Positions 1 through 7,660 of a stretch of 64,000 bases of DNA are shown here, one piece after another. Position 1 is the first letter of the stretch; each line of letters starts with the position of its first letter. The translations under genes and the position numbers were made by a program. The stretch is taken from NCBI RefSeq assembly GCF_000212415.1, contig NC_015500.1:1488001-1552000 (forward strand), written 5' to 3'. A model generated the notes under the pieces. It saw nothing but the letters and a program-made list of their open reading frames with translations, was not told the origin of the DNA and did no database searches. The DNA comes from Treponema brennaborense DSM 12168. GTDB taxonomy: Bacteria > Spirochaetota > Spirochaetia > Treponematales > Treponemataceae.

Positions 1-1305
1 GAAACGGGAACGAGTGCCGCTGCCGCCGAAACCGCCGGTAAAAATGAAGAATCCGAACGCAGCAAGGAACTGAACACGCTCCGGTACGGACTGGACGATG
101 AAATCATCGCGCTGCTCGACTCGTTTCTGAAAGAAAACACGTATCCGTACCGCACCGAAATTTACGAACTGTTCGGGAAAACGAAGAGCGTTTCGGTTCG
201 TGAAAAAATAATCGCGTATTTTACGCAGGCCGCCGATCCGTGTCTTAGCGAATACGCGCTCGCCGTCGCCGCCGATCCGTTCGACACCCGTAAATCGACC
301 GTGTCGCTCGTATTCAAATACGTTTCGGCACTGAAACTGACTGAAGCCGCCGGCAGCGTCCGCACGCTGCTTGAAAATGAAAACGAAGATTATTTCGACG
401 CAGCGCTTTCCGCGCTCGGCGATATCGGCAGTGCGGACGACGCCGTGTTCATAGCCGAATATCTCGATCGCACTGACTTGAGCGTCGCCCGGCAGCAGTC
501 ACTGATGAAAGTGCTGGGAAAACTGAAAGCCGTCGAAACCTGGGACGCGCTCGTTGAAATAGCGAAAGACGAAAACCGCAACTCGTTCGTCCGCATGTAC
601 GCGGCGGAGGCCATCGGCACTCTTGAAAAACCGGAATCGGTTCCGGTGCTGGCCGAACTGTTTGAAACTTCCGATCCGAATTTCCGCGCGTCGGTCGTTA
701 AAGGACTGTCGAATTACACTGATAAAGCCGCCGAAGCGGTTGTCATCGAAGCGATCCGCGACGCGCATTATAAAGTCCGTCTGGAAGCGGTGGCGGCGGT
801 AAAAAAACTGAAACTCAAAGACGCTGAACCGTCTCTTTTGTATCGGGCAAAAAACGATCCCGAAGCTTCGGTAAAATACGCCTGCTACGACGCGCTCGGT
901 TTTCTCGGCAGCGCGGACGGAAATAAATACCTCGTTTCACTGCTCAAGGACGCCAAACTCAACGATACGGCCAAAACGAAAGCTGCCGCCGCACTCGTCG
1001 AGTACGGGAACGCTTCCGGAACTGACGCAGTGATCGACCTTGCCCGCAGCACGCTTGCCGACGATAAGAAGAAAAGCCTCCGGTACGCGCTGGGAAAACT
1101 GTTCGCTTCAACGGAAAACGGCGCGTTCGCCGGTATCTGCGGCGAATACCTCGCTTCAAAAGACGTGGCGACCGTCGGCACCGGTCTCGACATCTATGCC
1201 AAAAATCGCTTTCCGTCGCTTACGGCAGAGGTAAAACGGATTGCCGAAGACGAAAAGGCCGGTGCGAACCGGACCAAGGCCCGCAAAATACTTGACCGTG
1301 AGTAA
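1..1305 (+). CDS. HEAT-repeat protein, 5' end outside window
   Basis: The reading frame is open from the first base of the window, so the true start lies upstream; the first in-window candidate start (GTG at 301) is probably internal. The visible 434 residues are a series of about 30-residue alpha-helical units rich in A, L, D and K, of the type x-A-L-x-x-L-G-D-I-G-S-x-D-A. Examples are ALSALGDIGSADD, YDALGFLGSADG and EAIGTLEKPESVP. This is the PBS-lyase/HEAT pattern of a protein-binding solenoid. No catalytic motif is seen. The stop TAA is 45 bases before cheW in the same direction, so it may head or belong to the cheW-recN run. Partner and localisation cannot be told without the N-terminus, which could carry a signal peptide. 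Treponemes encode several exported HEAT proteins, and another candidate lies at 51217. Confidence 0.8.
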   Translation, partial: ETGTSAAAAETAGKNEESERSKELNTLRYGLDDEIIALLDSFLKENTYPYRTEIYELFGKTKSVSVREKIIAYFTQAADPCLSEYALAVAADPFDTRKSTVSLVFKYVSALKLTEAAGSVRTLLENENEDYFDAALSALGDIGSADDAVFIAEYLDRTDLSVARQQSLMKVLGKLKAVETWDALVEIAKDENRNSFVRMYAAEAIGTLEKPESVPVLAELFETSDPNFRASVVKGLSNYTDKAAEAVVIEAIRDAHYKVRLEAVAAVKKLKLKDAEPSLLYRAKNDPEASVKYACYDALGFLGSADGNKYLVSLLKDAKLNDTAKTKAAAALVEYGNASGTDAVIDLARSTLADDKKKSLRYALGKLFASTENGAFAGICGEYLASKDVATVGTGLDIYAKNRFPSLTAEVKRIAEDEKAGANRTKARKILDRE

Positions 1306-1350
1306 CTTTTCGGTGTATCTTAACTGGTAAGAAATTTTTCCGGAGGAATT

Positions 1351-1836
1351 ATGGCTGTTGGTGATGCTCAGTTTCAACTGGTAACTTTTCAGCTTGGCGA
1401 AGAGTTATACGGCGTAGATATTATGGACGTAAAAGAAATCGTAAAAATCCAAAATATCCGTCCCATTCCGAACGCTCCGTATTATGTTGAAGGTATATTC
1501 AATTTGCGCAGTGAAATCATTCCGATTATCAATTTACATAAACGTTTCCGCCTGAAAAAAATCGAATTGACCGAAGAAGAAAGCGAAGACGAATTCCAAG
1601 GCGGTTTTATCATTCTGAATATAGACGGCTTGAAGATCGGAATCATCATTGACCGTATCGCGCGCGTTATCACCGTATCACGCGACGAAGTCAAACCGCC
1701 GCCTCAAATGCTGAGCGGAATCGGAACCGAATACATTCACGGCGTCGTCCGGCAGGAGCAGGGGTATTTGATTATCCTTGATATACGCAGACTGTTCAGT
1801 TCAAAAGAACTGCAGAAAATTATCGATATTAAATAG
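1351..1836 (+). CDS. cheW: CheW chemotaxis coupling protein
   Basis: This 161-residue protein has the size and sequence of CheW, the adaptor that couples chemoreceptors to the CheA kinase at the inner membrane. Recognisable segments are the N-terminal FQLGEELYGVDIMDVKEI, the NLRSEIIPIINLHKRF strand region near residues 50-65, and IGIIIDRIARVITV near residue 100. These match the beta-barrel core and the receptor/CheA contact face. A clear GGAGG lies 5 bases before the ATG. The stop codon is one base before the next ORF, so the genes are probably co-transcribed. No CheA or CheY is in the window, so this is a cheW separated from the main chemotaxis operon. An MCP occurs at 40388. The C-terminus is slightly extended (KELQKIIDIK), which is not unusual. 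Confidence 0.95.
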   Translation: MAVGDAQFQLVTFQLGEELYGVDIMDVKEIVKIQNIRPIPNAPYYVEGIFNLRSEIIPIINLHKRFRLKKIELTEEESEDEFQGGFIILNIDGLKIGIIIDRIARVITVSRDEVKPPPQMLSGIGTEYIHGVVRQEQGYLIILDIRRLFSSKELQKIIDIK

Positions 1837-1837
1837 T

Positions 1838-2890
1838 ATGATTCAAACGTATAGTTCTACGATTCGCCGCAAGGAAATGGACGCCGTGCTTACGTGTCTG
1901 GTCGATGAAAAAATCGGACCGGGAGACATGAACCAGCGTCTCGTGCAGTCGGTTAAGGAATTTTTCGGCGTCGACGGAGCCGCCGCGCTCCGCAGTCCCG
2001 CGCTCGCTTTAAAATATGCGGTAACCGCGCTCGATTTACCCGCGGAAAGCGGTGTTATGATTTCAGCCCTCGCTCCGGCGTGGCAGATCCGCGCCGTTGA
2101 AGATCTCGGTTTCAAGCCGATCGTCCTCGACGTATCCGCGGATACCGCGCTCGTTACGGTCGAAGCGATCGAATCGGGTATCAAAGAAGGCGGCCGGTTG
2201 CTGCTGCTTGCCGAAACGATGGGAAACCTTCCCGATATGGAACCGATTCTGGCGCTCGGCATTCCCGTCGTTGAAGACGTGTCGCAAAGCGTCGGCGCGT
2301 ATCACGAAACGGTACCGGCAGACGGTGCCGAACCGCTCGTAAAAAAAGCGGGGACGTACGGCGTGTATTCCATACTCGGCCTTGAAGAACGCGACGGCGT
2401 TACCGGCGGCGGCGGCGCGGTTATTATGGCTCCGTCGCGCCGGGAATGGATCGTGCTCAAACGGCTTACCGACGATGCGCCGTCAACCGATATCCTGCCG
2501 GATCTGAACAGCGCGTTGGCGTTCGTACAGCTCAAGGAGTTTCCGCGCAACGAGCAGATCCGCCGCGAACTGTTCGGCGCGTTCCGTAAAGCGCTTATGG
2601 CAAGCCGCCATAAAACGTTCATGCGGACGCAGAACGGCGAATCGGCGGCGTTTGCGTTTCCGGTCGTGCTGAACAGCGGGTTTAAAGACGTCAAACAGTA
2701 CGCGGCCCGCAAGGATATCGAGATTTCGGCCGCGTTCGAGTCTTCGGTCATCGCCGCACGGCAGGAATCGCTTGAAAACTGCATTCAGGCGCAATCCCTG
2801 CTGCTCAGATGCGCTGCGTTTCCGCTGTATCCGCGGCTGGGCAACAGCCAGTCCGCCAAAATACTGAAAGTTCTGGGAACGCTGCCGTAA
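1838..2890 (+). CDS. DegT/DnrJ/EryC1-fold protein lacking the PLP lysine
   Basis: At 350 residues it has the length and landmark order of the DegT/DnrJ/EryC1/StrS aminotransferase family. These are RSPALALKYAVTALDL (cofactor-phosphate region), IPVVEDVSQSVGA (the D-x-[AS]-Q-[AS]-x-G-A segment with the pyridine-contacting Asp), then a YS...GGGGAV segment and a late LNSALAFVQLKEF. In true enzymes the YS/FS segment continues as f-p-t-K-n with the Schiff-base lysine. Here it reads YSILGLEERDG, so glutamate replaces lysine. It is therefore probably not a transaminase. It may be a structural, ligand-binding or PLP-independent relative. The start ATG at 1838 is one base after the cheW stop and has no strong ribosome site, so translation is probably coupled. 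An ATG at 1877 is a weaker alternative. The partners cheW and NAD kinase do not explain its job. Confidence 0.75.
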   Translation: MIQTYSSTIRRKEMDAVLTCLVDEKIGPGDMNQRLVQSVKEFFGVDGAAALRSPALALKYAVTALDLPAESGVMISALAPAWQIRAVEDLGFKPIVLDVSADTALVTVEAIESGIKEGGRLLLLAETMGNLPDMEPILALGIPVVEDVSQSVGAYHETVPADGAEPLVKKAGTYGVYSILGLEERDGVTGGGGAVIMAPSRREWIVLKRLTDDAPSTDILPDLNSALAFVQLKEFPRNEQIRRELFGAFRKALMASRHKTFMRTQNGESAAFAFPVVLNSGFKDVKQYAARKDIEISAAFESSVIAARQESLENCIQAQSLLLRCAAFPLYPRLGNSQSAKILKVLGTLP

Positions 2891-2915
2891 CTGCGCCTGT
2901 TTTTTGAGGGTACCG

Positions 2916-3758
2916 TTGAAAAAATGTCTGATAGTCGTCAACACGTATAAAGCCGAATCGCAGTTGCTCGGAAACACGATAAAAACGTTTCTGGAACGAA
3001 AGGGTATCCGTGCGGATATTTTCCTGTTTTCCGGAGTGAGCAGCGAATACCCGTTCGCCGGATACGATTTCGTAATAACGCTCGGCGGCGACGGTACCGT
3101 TCTGTTCGCCGCCCGCGGCTGCCTGTCGCTCGGCATTCCCGTTTTTCCGGTTAATTTGGGCGAATTCGGATTTATCGCCAGCGTGCAGAAAGACGAATGG
3201 GCCGTTCGGCTTGAAGAATTCCTGTCCGGATCACTGCCGGTCGTTCCGCGCAGCATGGTGCAGGCGTCTTTACTGCGCAGCGGACAGCGCAGTTTTTCCG
3301 CGGTTGCACTGAACGACATCGTCATTTCGGCAAAAGCCGCCGCACGGCTGGTTACGCTCGATTTGGCGTTCAACGGAACGTCGTTCGGCAAATTCAAGGC
3401 CGACGGTATCATCGTCGCGACGGCAACCGGTTCAACCGCGTATTCCGCCGCCGCCGGCGGTCCGATTATAGATCCGGCGCTCGACGCGCTCGTTCTCAGC
3501 CCGGTGTGCCCGTTTTCCCTTTCAAACCGGCCGCTCGTATTGCCGCCCGACGGCACGCTTGAAGCGCAGGTGCTGCCGTCGCGCGCTTCAGGGCTTATCA
3601 TGACAGCCGACGGGCAGATCACCGTCGACGTGCATATCGGCGACCGCATACAGTTCTGTCTTGCAAAAGAAAAGGTGTTGCTCGCAGGCTGCAATTCCGC
3701 AAAGTTTTACGGCGCGCTGCGTTCCAAATTGAATTGGTCGGGAGGTCCCCTTGCTTGA
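2916..3758 (+). CDS. nadK: NAD kinase
   Basis: ATP-dependent phosphorylation of NAD to NADP in the cytoplasm. The 280-residue product carries the invariant LGGDGTVLFAAR motif (GGDG at residues 57-60), the N-D-I (LNDIVIS) segment, the G-x-FGKFKADGIIVATATGSTAYS nucleotide-binding block with the TGSTAYS signature, and the following AGGPI. Together these are diagnostic of PpnK. I place the start at TTG 2916. A GAGGG lies 5 bases upstream and the predicted N-terminus, MKKCLIVVNTYK, is the usual first beta strand. A TTG at 2904 would overlap that ribosome site. The 3' end overlaps recN by 8 bases, and the pair nadK-recN is a very common bacterial neighbourhood. Confidence 0.95.
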   Translation: MKKCLIVVNTYKAESQLLGNTIKTFLERKGIRADIFLFSGVSSEYPFAGYDFVITLGGDGTVLFAARGCLSLGIPVFPVNLGEFGFIASVQKDEWAVRLEEFLSGSLPVVPRSMVQASLLRSGQRSFSAVALNDIVISAKAAARLVTLDLAFNGTSFGKFKADGIIVATATGSTAYSAAAGGPIIDPALDALVLSPVCPFSLSNRPLVLPPDGTLEAQVLPSRASGLIMTADGQITVDVHIGDRIQFCLAKEKVLLAGCNSAKFYGALRSKLNWSGGPLA

Positions 3759-5499
3759 AGACGTAAGTATTTCGGATTTTGCGTTAATAGAATCCGTTTC
3801 TCTCGATTTTAACGGCGGCTTTACCGTGCTGAGCGGCGAAACCGGCGCCGGTAAATCAATTCTCATCGGCGCGCTTTCTTTTCTGCTCGGCGCAAAAGGC
3901 GGAACGGAAGTTATCCGCGCCGGTGCGCAGGAAGCGCGCGTGTCGGGAACGTTCGTTTTGAGCGCGGCGGACACGGAAGCGGCCGCATGGCTCGACGCGC
4001 ACGGCGTTGAAGCCGAAAACGACCGCGTGCTGCTGCGCCGCTTCGTACGCGATACGGGAAAGACCGGCGCCTGGATCCAGAACACGAGCGTTACCCGTGC
4101 GGAACTCGCGGAATTTTCCGCGTTTTTAGTCGATATTCACGGACAGCACGAACATCAGTCGCTGATGCGCGTCGCCGAACACCGCCGCTTTTTGGATTCC
4201 TATGCGGGCATTACCGCCGAAACGGCCGCGTTCACCGAATTGTACGCGCAGCTTGTTGAAAAACGGCGGCAGCTCGATGAACTGAACTCTTCCGATTCCG
4301 AGCGTGCGCGCAAAGCGGAAATGCTTTCGTTCGCGATCGCCGAAATTACCGACGCCAAATTGCTGCCGAACGAAGACGAAGAACTGACTGCCGAAGAAAC
4401 CCGTCTTTCACGGTTTGAACAGATATATTCTGAGATTGAAGGCGTCGGCGGAATTCTTTCCGATGCCGGCGACGGAGCTGCCGATTCGGTCGTCGGCGCG
4501 TTAAAACGTGCGCGTTCCCTGATGGCGCGCGCGGCGGCCGCAGATGCGAACCTCGCGCCGCTCGACAGCCGCCTTGAAAGTGCGTTCTACGAACTGTCCG
4601 ACATCGCCGAAGAAATATCGGCGTACCGGCAAGCGCTCGTGTTCGATCCGGCGCGCCTTGAAGCCGTCCAGGAACGGCTCGCGCTCCTGTTTAAACTCAA
4701 GAAAAAGTACGCCGCGTCCATTCAGTCGCCTATCGGCGACGTCGCGGCGTACGCCGAATCCGCGCAGAAAGAACTCGACACGCTGACCGGAAGCGAAGCC
4801 GGTAAAACCGCGCTCGCCGCTGAAGTCGACCGGCTGGAGCGCTCCGCATACGCGGCGGCAAAATCGCTGTCGGACAAACGCCGCGCGGCTGCCGACAAAA
4901 TGGCCGCCGAAGTAGAAAGCGTTCTTTCCGTCCTCGGCATGAAAGGCACCGCTTTTTCGGTCAGTATTACCGGAAAACCGTCCGGTGATACCGGAACCGG
5001 CGTTACGCAGACGTGCGGCCCGTACGGTATGGATAACGTCGAATTCCTTCTGAGTGCGAACGCCGGTTCTCCGCTCAAACCGCTCGCAAAAATAGCATCC
5101 GGCGGCGAACTTTCGCGCGTCATGCTCGCGCTGAAAACGATTCTTGCGGAATCCGATACGGTCGGTACGCTCGTGTTCGATGAAATCGACACCGGCATAG
5201 GCGGAGAAGTATCCGTTGCCGTCGGCGCGCATTTGAAACAGCTGGCAAAAAAAAGTCAGATTTTCTGTATCACACATGTGGCGAGTATCGCTTCATATGC
5301 CGATAATCAGATAAAGATAGAGAAGGGCAATAAAAACGGTACGACGGTTACCTGCGTGTCCGCCGTTACCGGGCAGGCACGCGTTGAAGAAATTGCCCGT
5401 ATGCTTTCGGGCGACAGTTTCAGTGCGGAATCGCTTGAGCACGCCAGATCCTTATTATCGAAATTCGGAGGTGACGCAGAATGGCAAAAATCGCTGTAG
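3751..5499 (+). CDS. recN: DNA repair protein RecN
   Basis: This SMC-like ATPase of double-strand break repair is 582 residues long (family about 550-590). It starts with LEDVSISDFALIESVSLDF and a Walker A GETGAGKSIL at about residues 28-37, followed by QHEHQSLM. A long, charged coiled-coil centre rich in A, E, R and L follows. The C-terminal half has the ABC signature segment ASGGELSRVMLALK and the Walker B LVFDEIDTGIGG, ending with the H-loop-like FCITHVASIASYAD. All functional motifs are intact. The start is TTG 3751, inside the end of nadK, with GGGAGG 5 bases upstream. The 3' end overlaps the next gene by 19 bases. No LexA-type operator could be recognised because the gene is internal to the run. 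Confidence 0.95.
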   Translation: MLEDVSISDFALIESVSLDFNGGFTVLSGETGAGKSILIGALSFLLGAKGGTEVIRAGAQEARVSGTFVLSAADTEAAAWLDAHGVEAENDRVLLRRFVRDTGKTGAWIQNTSVTRAELAEFSAFLVDIHGQHEHQSLMRVAEHRRFLDSYAGITAETAAFTELYAQLVEKRRQLDELNSSDSERARKAEMLSFAIAEITDAKLLPNEDEELTAEETRLSRFEQIYSEIEGVGGILSDAGDGAADSVVGALKRARSLMARAAAADANLAPLDSRLESAFYELSDIAEEISAYRQALVFDPARLEAVQERLALLFKLKKKYAASIQSPIGDVAAYAESAQKELDTLTGSEAGKTALAAEVDRLERSAYAAAKSLSDKRRAAADKMAAEVESVLSVLGMKGTAFSVSITGKPSGDTGTGVTQTCGPYGMDNVEFLLSANAGSPLKPLAKIASGGELSRVMLALKTILAESDTVGTLVFDEIDTGIGGEVSVAVGAHLKQLAKKSQIFCITHVASIASYADNQIKIEKGNKNGTTVTCVSAVTGQARVEEIARMLSGDSFSAESLEHARSLLSKFGGDAEWQKSL

Positions 5500-6284
5500 A
5501 AGCACGTGAACTTTTCAATTCGAAAAGCAAACCGTACAAAGATCAAATAGATAAAATCCTCGAAAAAGAAAAGAGCATTCTCAATCTGATTTCCAAAGAT
5601 TCTTCCGGTACTTCGTATAAACGCCTGCTGCTTGCCGAAGACATGATATATATAGCGACGATTTATATGACGATCTGCAATTTGTCGGTCGAACTGCTTT
5701 CCACCAAAAATACGGACGCACTGAACGAAGCACGCAAAGCGCTGTATAAGGCGATCATCTATCTGGAAGAAATCGTTACCAATACGATCGACGCGCCGTA
5801 TTCCGAATACGAAGACCGCGTCGCCGAAATTGCGAACACACCGCTTGAAAAACGGTATTTTATCGTACGCAAACTCGGTTTGGCAATCAGATTGCTCATA
5901 GACGCTTACGGTGAAAATACGAAGTGGAAATGGGCGTTCGTGGAATTGAACGGCCGGTTTGCCGTCGTTGCAAAAAACATGCTCGATATGAAAGCTGCGG
6001 TACGCGATTATTTCGATCCGCGCGCCGCCGATTACGATACGACGATATACTATGTCCGTCTGGTGCGGAAAATGATCGCACAGTCGGCGGACCGTTACCG
6101 TGACCGCTACGAACTTTCCACTCATCGGATCGACGATATGCGCAACGCGCTGCTGTTCGTTTCCGCCCAGCGCCGGTTCTGCATTCTGCTGAACGAAAAA
6201 GAAGAGGCCGAAGAATTGAAGAAAAAAGCGCAGGTATGGAAAGACAAACTGGAACTCGACCGCAAAAAAGGTTTGGCACAGTAA
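5481..6284 (+). CDS. Conserved hypothetical, alpha-helical
   Basis: The family could not be named. The 267-residue product is strongly alpha-helical and highly charged. It has no signal peptide or membrane segment. Notable segments are KPYKDQIDKILEKEKSI near the start, a central YIATIYMTICNLSVELL, a W-rich KWKWAFVELNGRFAVVAKN, and a lysine-rich C-terminal helix (NEKEEAEELKKKAQVWKDKL) that may form a coiled coil. It overlaps the 3' end of recN by 19 bases and has a strong GGAGGTGA 8 bases before its ATG. It is therefore efficiently translated as the last gene of the run. I see no catalytic motif. Its position after recN is likely a spirochaete-specific arrangement, but that is an impression, not a search result. 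Confidence 0.7.
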   Translation: MAKIAVEARELFNSKSKPYKDQIDKILEKEKSILNLISKDSSGTSYKRLLLAEDMIYIATIYMTICNLSVELLSTKNTDALNEARKALYKAIIYLEEIVTNTIDAPYSEYEDRVAEIANTPLEKRYFIVRKLGLAIRLLIDAYGENTKWKWAFVELNGRFAVVAKNMLDMKAAVRDYFDPRAADYDTTIYYVRLVRKMIAQSADRYRDRYELSTHRIDDMRNALLFVSAQRRFCILLNEKEEAEELKKKAQVWKDKLELDRKKGLAQ

Positions 6285-6321
6285 TTTTTCCGATTACAAA
6301 GATAAAAGCGGATTTTTAATA

Positions 6322-6349
6322 TTGTGTTTTTCCATAAATACGGTATAAT
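6322..6349 (+). promoter_or_regulatory. Sigma-70-type promoter of the BMP transporter gene
   Basis: TTGTGT (6322-6327), a 16-bp spacer and a perfect TATAAT (6344-6349) precede the binding-protein gene. Transcription is expected to start near 6356, which leaves an 80-base leader that contains the inverted repeat at 6358-6397. Confidence 0.7.
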
Positions 6350-6357
6350 AATTACCT

Positions 6358-6397
6358 GAACCGATTTCTTCTTGAAGTAACGGAAATAAATCGGTTC
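6358..6397 (+). promoter_or_regulatory. 10-bp perfect inverted repeat in the BMP leader
   Basis: GAACCGATTT (6358-6367) is repeated inverted as AAATCGGTTC (6388-6397) with a 20-base loop. It begins at the predicted transcription start and lies 38 bases before the start codon. There is no following T-run, so it is not a terminator. It could be an operator or a 5' mRNA-protecting hairpin. Confidence 0.6.
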
Positions 6398-6435
6398 ACG
6401 GGTAGTTATATCCGTATTTTCTTATGGAGGAGCAT

Positions 6436-7539
6436 ATGAAGAAATTTGTGCTTATCTTGGCGGTTCTTATCCTCGCGGCCGGAATCGTTTTTGCAGGCGG
6501 TAAAAAAGACGCTGCGTCAGCAGACGGCCGTCCTACAGTCAGACTGATCACGGATGCAACCGGCATCGACGATAAATCGTTCAATGCCGCTGCATGGCGC
6601 GGTATTCTCGCCTATTACGGCGATACCTGGGAAAAACAGACCAACCGCGGAAAACTGTACGACGTTGTTACCTGTCAGACCCAGGATATGTATATTCCGA
6701 CGCTCAAACAGGCTTCCGACGAAGGATACGATCTGATCGTAACGACCGGGTTTACCTTTGCGGACGCGTTAACCGAAGTTTCGCAGCTGTATCCCGATCA
6801 GCGCTACATGATCGTAGACGTCGATTGGATCGGACAGCCGAACGTTATGGAAGCCATCTTTACCAAAGATCAGGGTTCCTACCTTGTCGGCGTCGCGGCG
6901 GCGTTGCAGGCTAAAGCCGAAAAAGTGGCCGATCCTAAATTCGGTTTTATCGGCGGTGTTCCCGGCGCAACCATTACCAAATTTGAAGTCGGATACATTC
7001 AGGGTATAAAATCCGTATTCCCCAACGCTCCCATCGTAGACTTCTATGCGAACGACTGGGGCAAACCCGAATTGGCGAAAGCTCAGGCAAAAAACTGGTA
7101 TGATTCCGGCGTATATGCCATTTTCTCCGCCGCGGGCGGAACCGGTAACGGAACTATCGCACAGGCAAAAGAATACCGCATTCAGGGTAAGAACGTCTGG
7201 GCAATCGGCGTAGACTCCGACCAGTACGAAGACGGTCTGTATTCGGGAACTCAGTCTGCCGTTTTGACTTCCATGGTAAAACGCGTCGAATCCGCCACAA
7301 AATATGCGCTTGAATGCATTGCTGCCAATACGTTCAAGGGCGGCGTCGTTTCTCTCGACATGGCCGGCGACGGTGTCGGTTTCTCTACCGCAAACCCTGC
7401 ACTGTCTGCGGATGTAGTCAAACAGGTCGAAGCGGCCAAAGCTGACATCATCAACGGAAAAATCAAGGTTATCGGTACGTATAAAGAAGCTCTGGCAGCG
7501 GGAAAAGTTCCCGCCGGTCTGGGTGCGAAAGATAACTGA
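6436..7539 (+). CDS. BMP family (TmpC-like) nucleoside-binding protein
   Basis: This is the substrate-binding component of a purine-nucleoside-type ABC importer (BMP/PnrA/TmpC family). The 367-residue product has a hydrophobic signal region (MKKFVLILAVLILAAGIVFA), then GGKKDAAS. The mature part shows family blocks: DDKSFNAAAWRGI, VTTGFTFADAL, FTKDQGSYLVGVAAAL, GFIGGVPGATITKFEVGYIQG, IFSAAGGTGNGTIAQAKE and IGVDSDQYEDG. The lipobox cysteine expected of the family is absent, so it looks secreted or signal-anchored and not lipidated. I chose ATG 6436 over ATG 6424 because a GGAGG lies 5 bases before it and overlaps the earlier codon. It has its own promoter and is followed by an imperfect terminator before the ATPase gene. 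This is the usual way to make more binding protein than membrane parts. Confidence 0.9.
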   Translation: MKKFVLILAVLILAAGIVFAGGKKDAASADGRPTVRLITDATGIDDKSFNAAAWRGILAYYGDTWEKQTNRGKLYDVVTCQTQDMYIPTLKQASDEGYDLIVTTGFTFADALTEVSQLYPDQRYMIVDVDWIGQPNVMEAIFTKDQGSYLVGVAAALQAKAEKVADPKFGFIGGVPGATITKFEVGYIQGIKSVFPNAPIVDFYANDWGKPELAKAQAKNWYDSGVYAIFSAAGGTGNGTIAQAKEYRIQGKNVWAIGVDSDQYEDGLYSGTQSAVLTSMVKRVESATKYALECIAANTFKGGVVSLDMAGDGVGFSTANPALSADVVKQVEAAKADIINGKIKVIGTYKEALAAGKVPAGLGAKDN

Positions 7540-7563
7540 TCGCATACGGTAAGCCGATAAAAT

Positions 7564-7613
7564 GCAGGACTGCCGCGGATTCGTCGTGTTTCCGCAGCAG
7601 CCTGCGTTTTTTT
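7564..7613 (+). terminator. Intrinsic terminator/attenuator after the BMP gene
   Basis: An imperfect stem pairs 7564-7579 with 7591-7605 (GCAGG...CTGC...GCGGA against TCCGC...GCAG...CCTGC) and is followed by seven or eight T residues. It lies between the binding-protein gene and the ATPase gene and probably lets only part of the transcripts through. Confidence 0.75.
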
Positions 7614-7660
7614 GTGCCGTTATGAAAAACTGGTGCGTTTGATAAAGGGGGACGTACAGC

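Noticed and set aside
1778-1837. Upstream extension of the DegT-like gene into cheW
   Set aside because: It would put 20 residues inside the end of cheW without a ribosome site. ATG 1838, right after the cheW stop, is the natural start.
2483-3694. 403-codon minus-strand frame opposite the DegT-like and NAD kinase genes
   Set aside because: It spans two recognisable plus-strand genes and their junction, so it cannot be a real gene.
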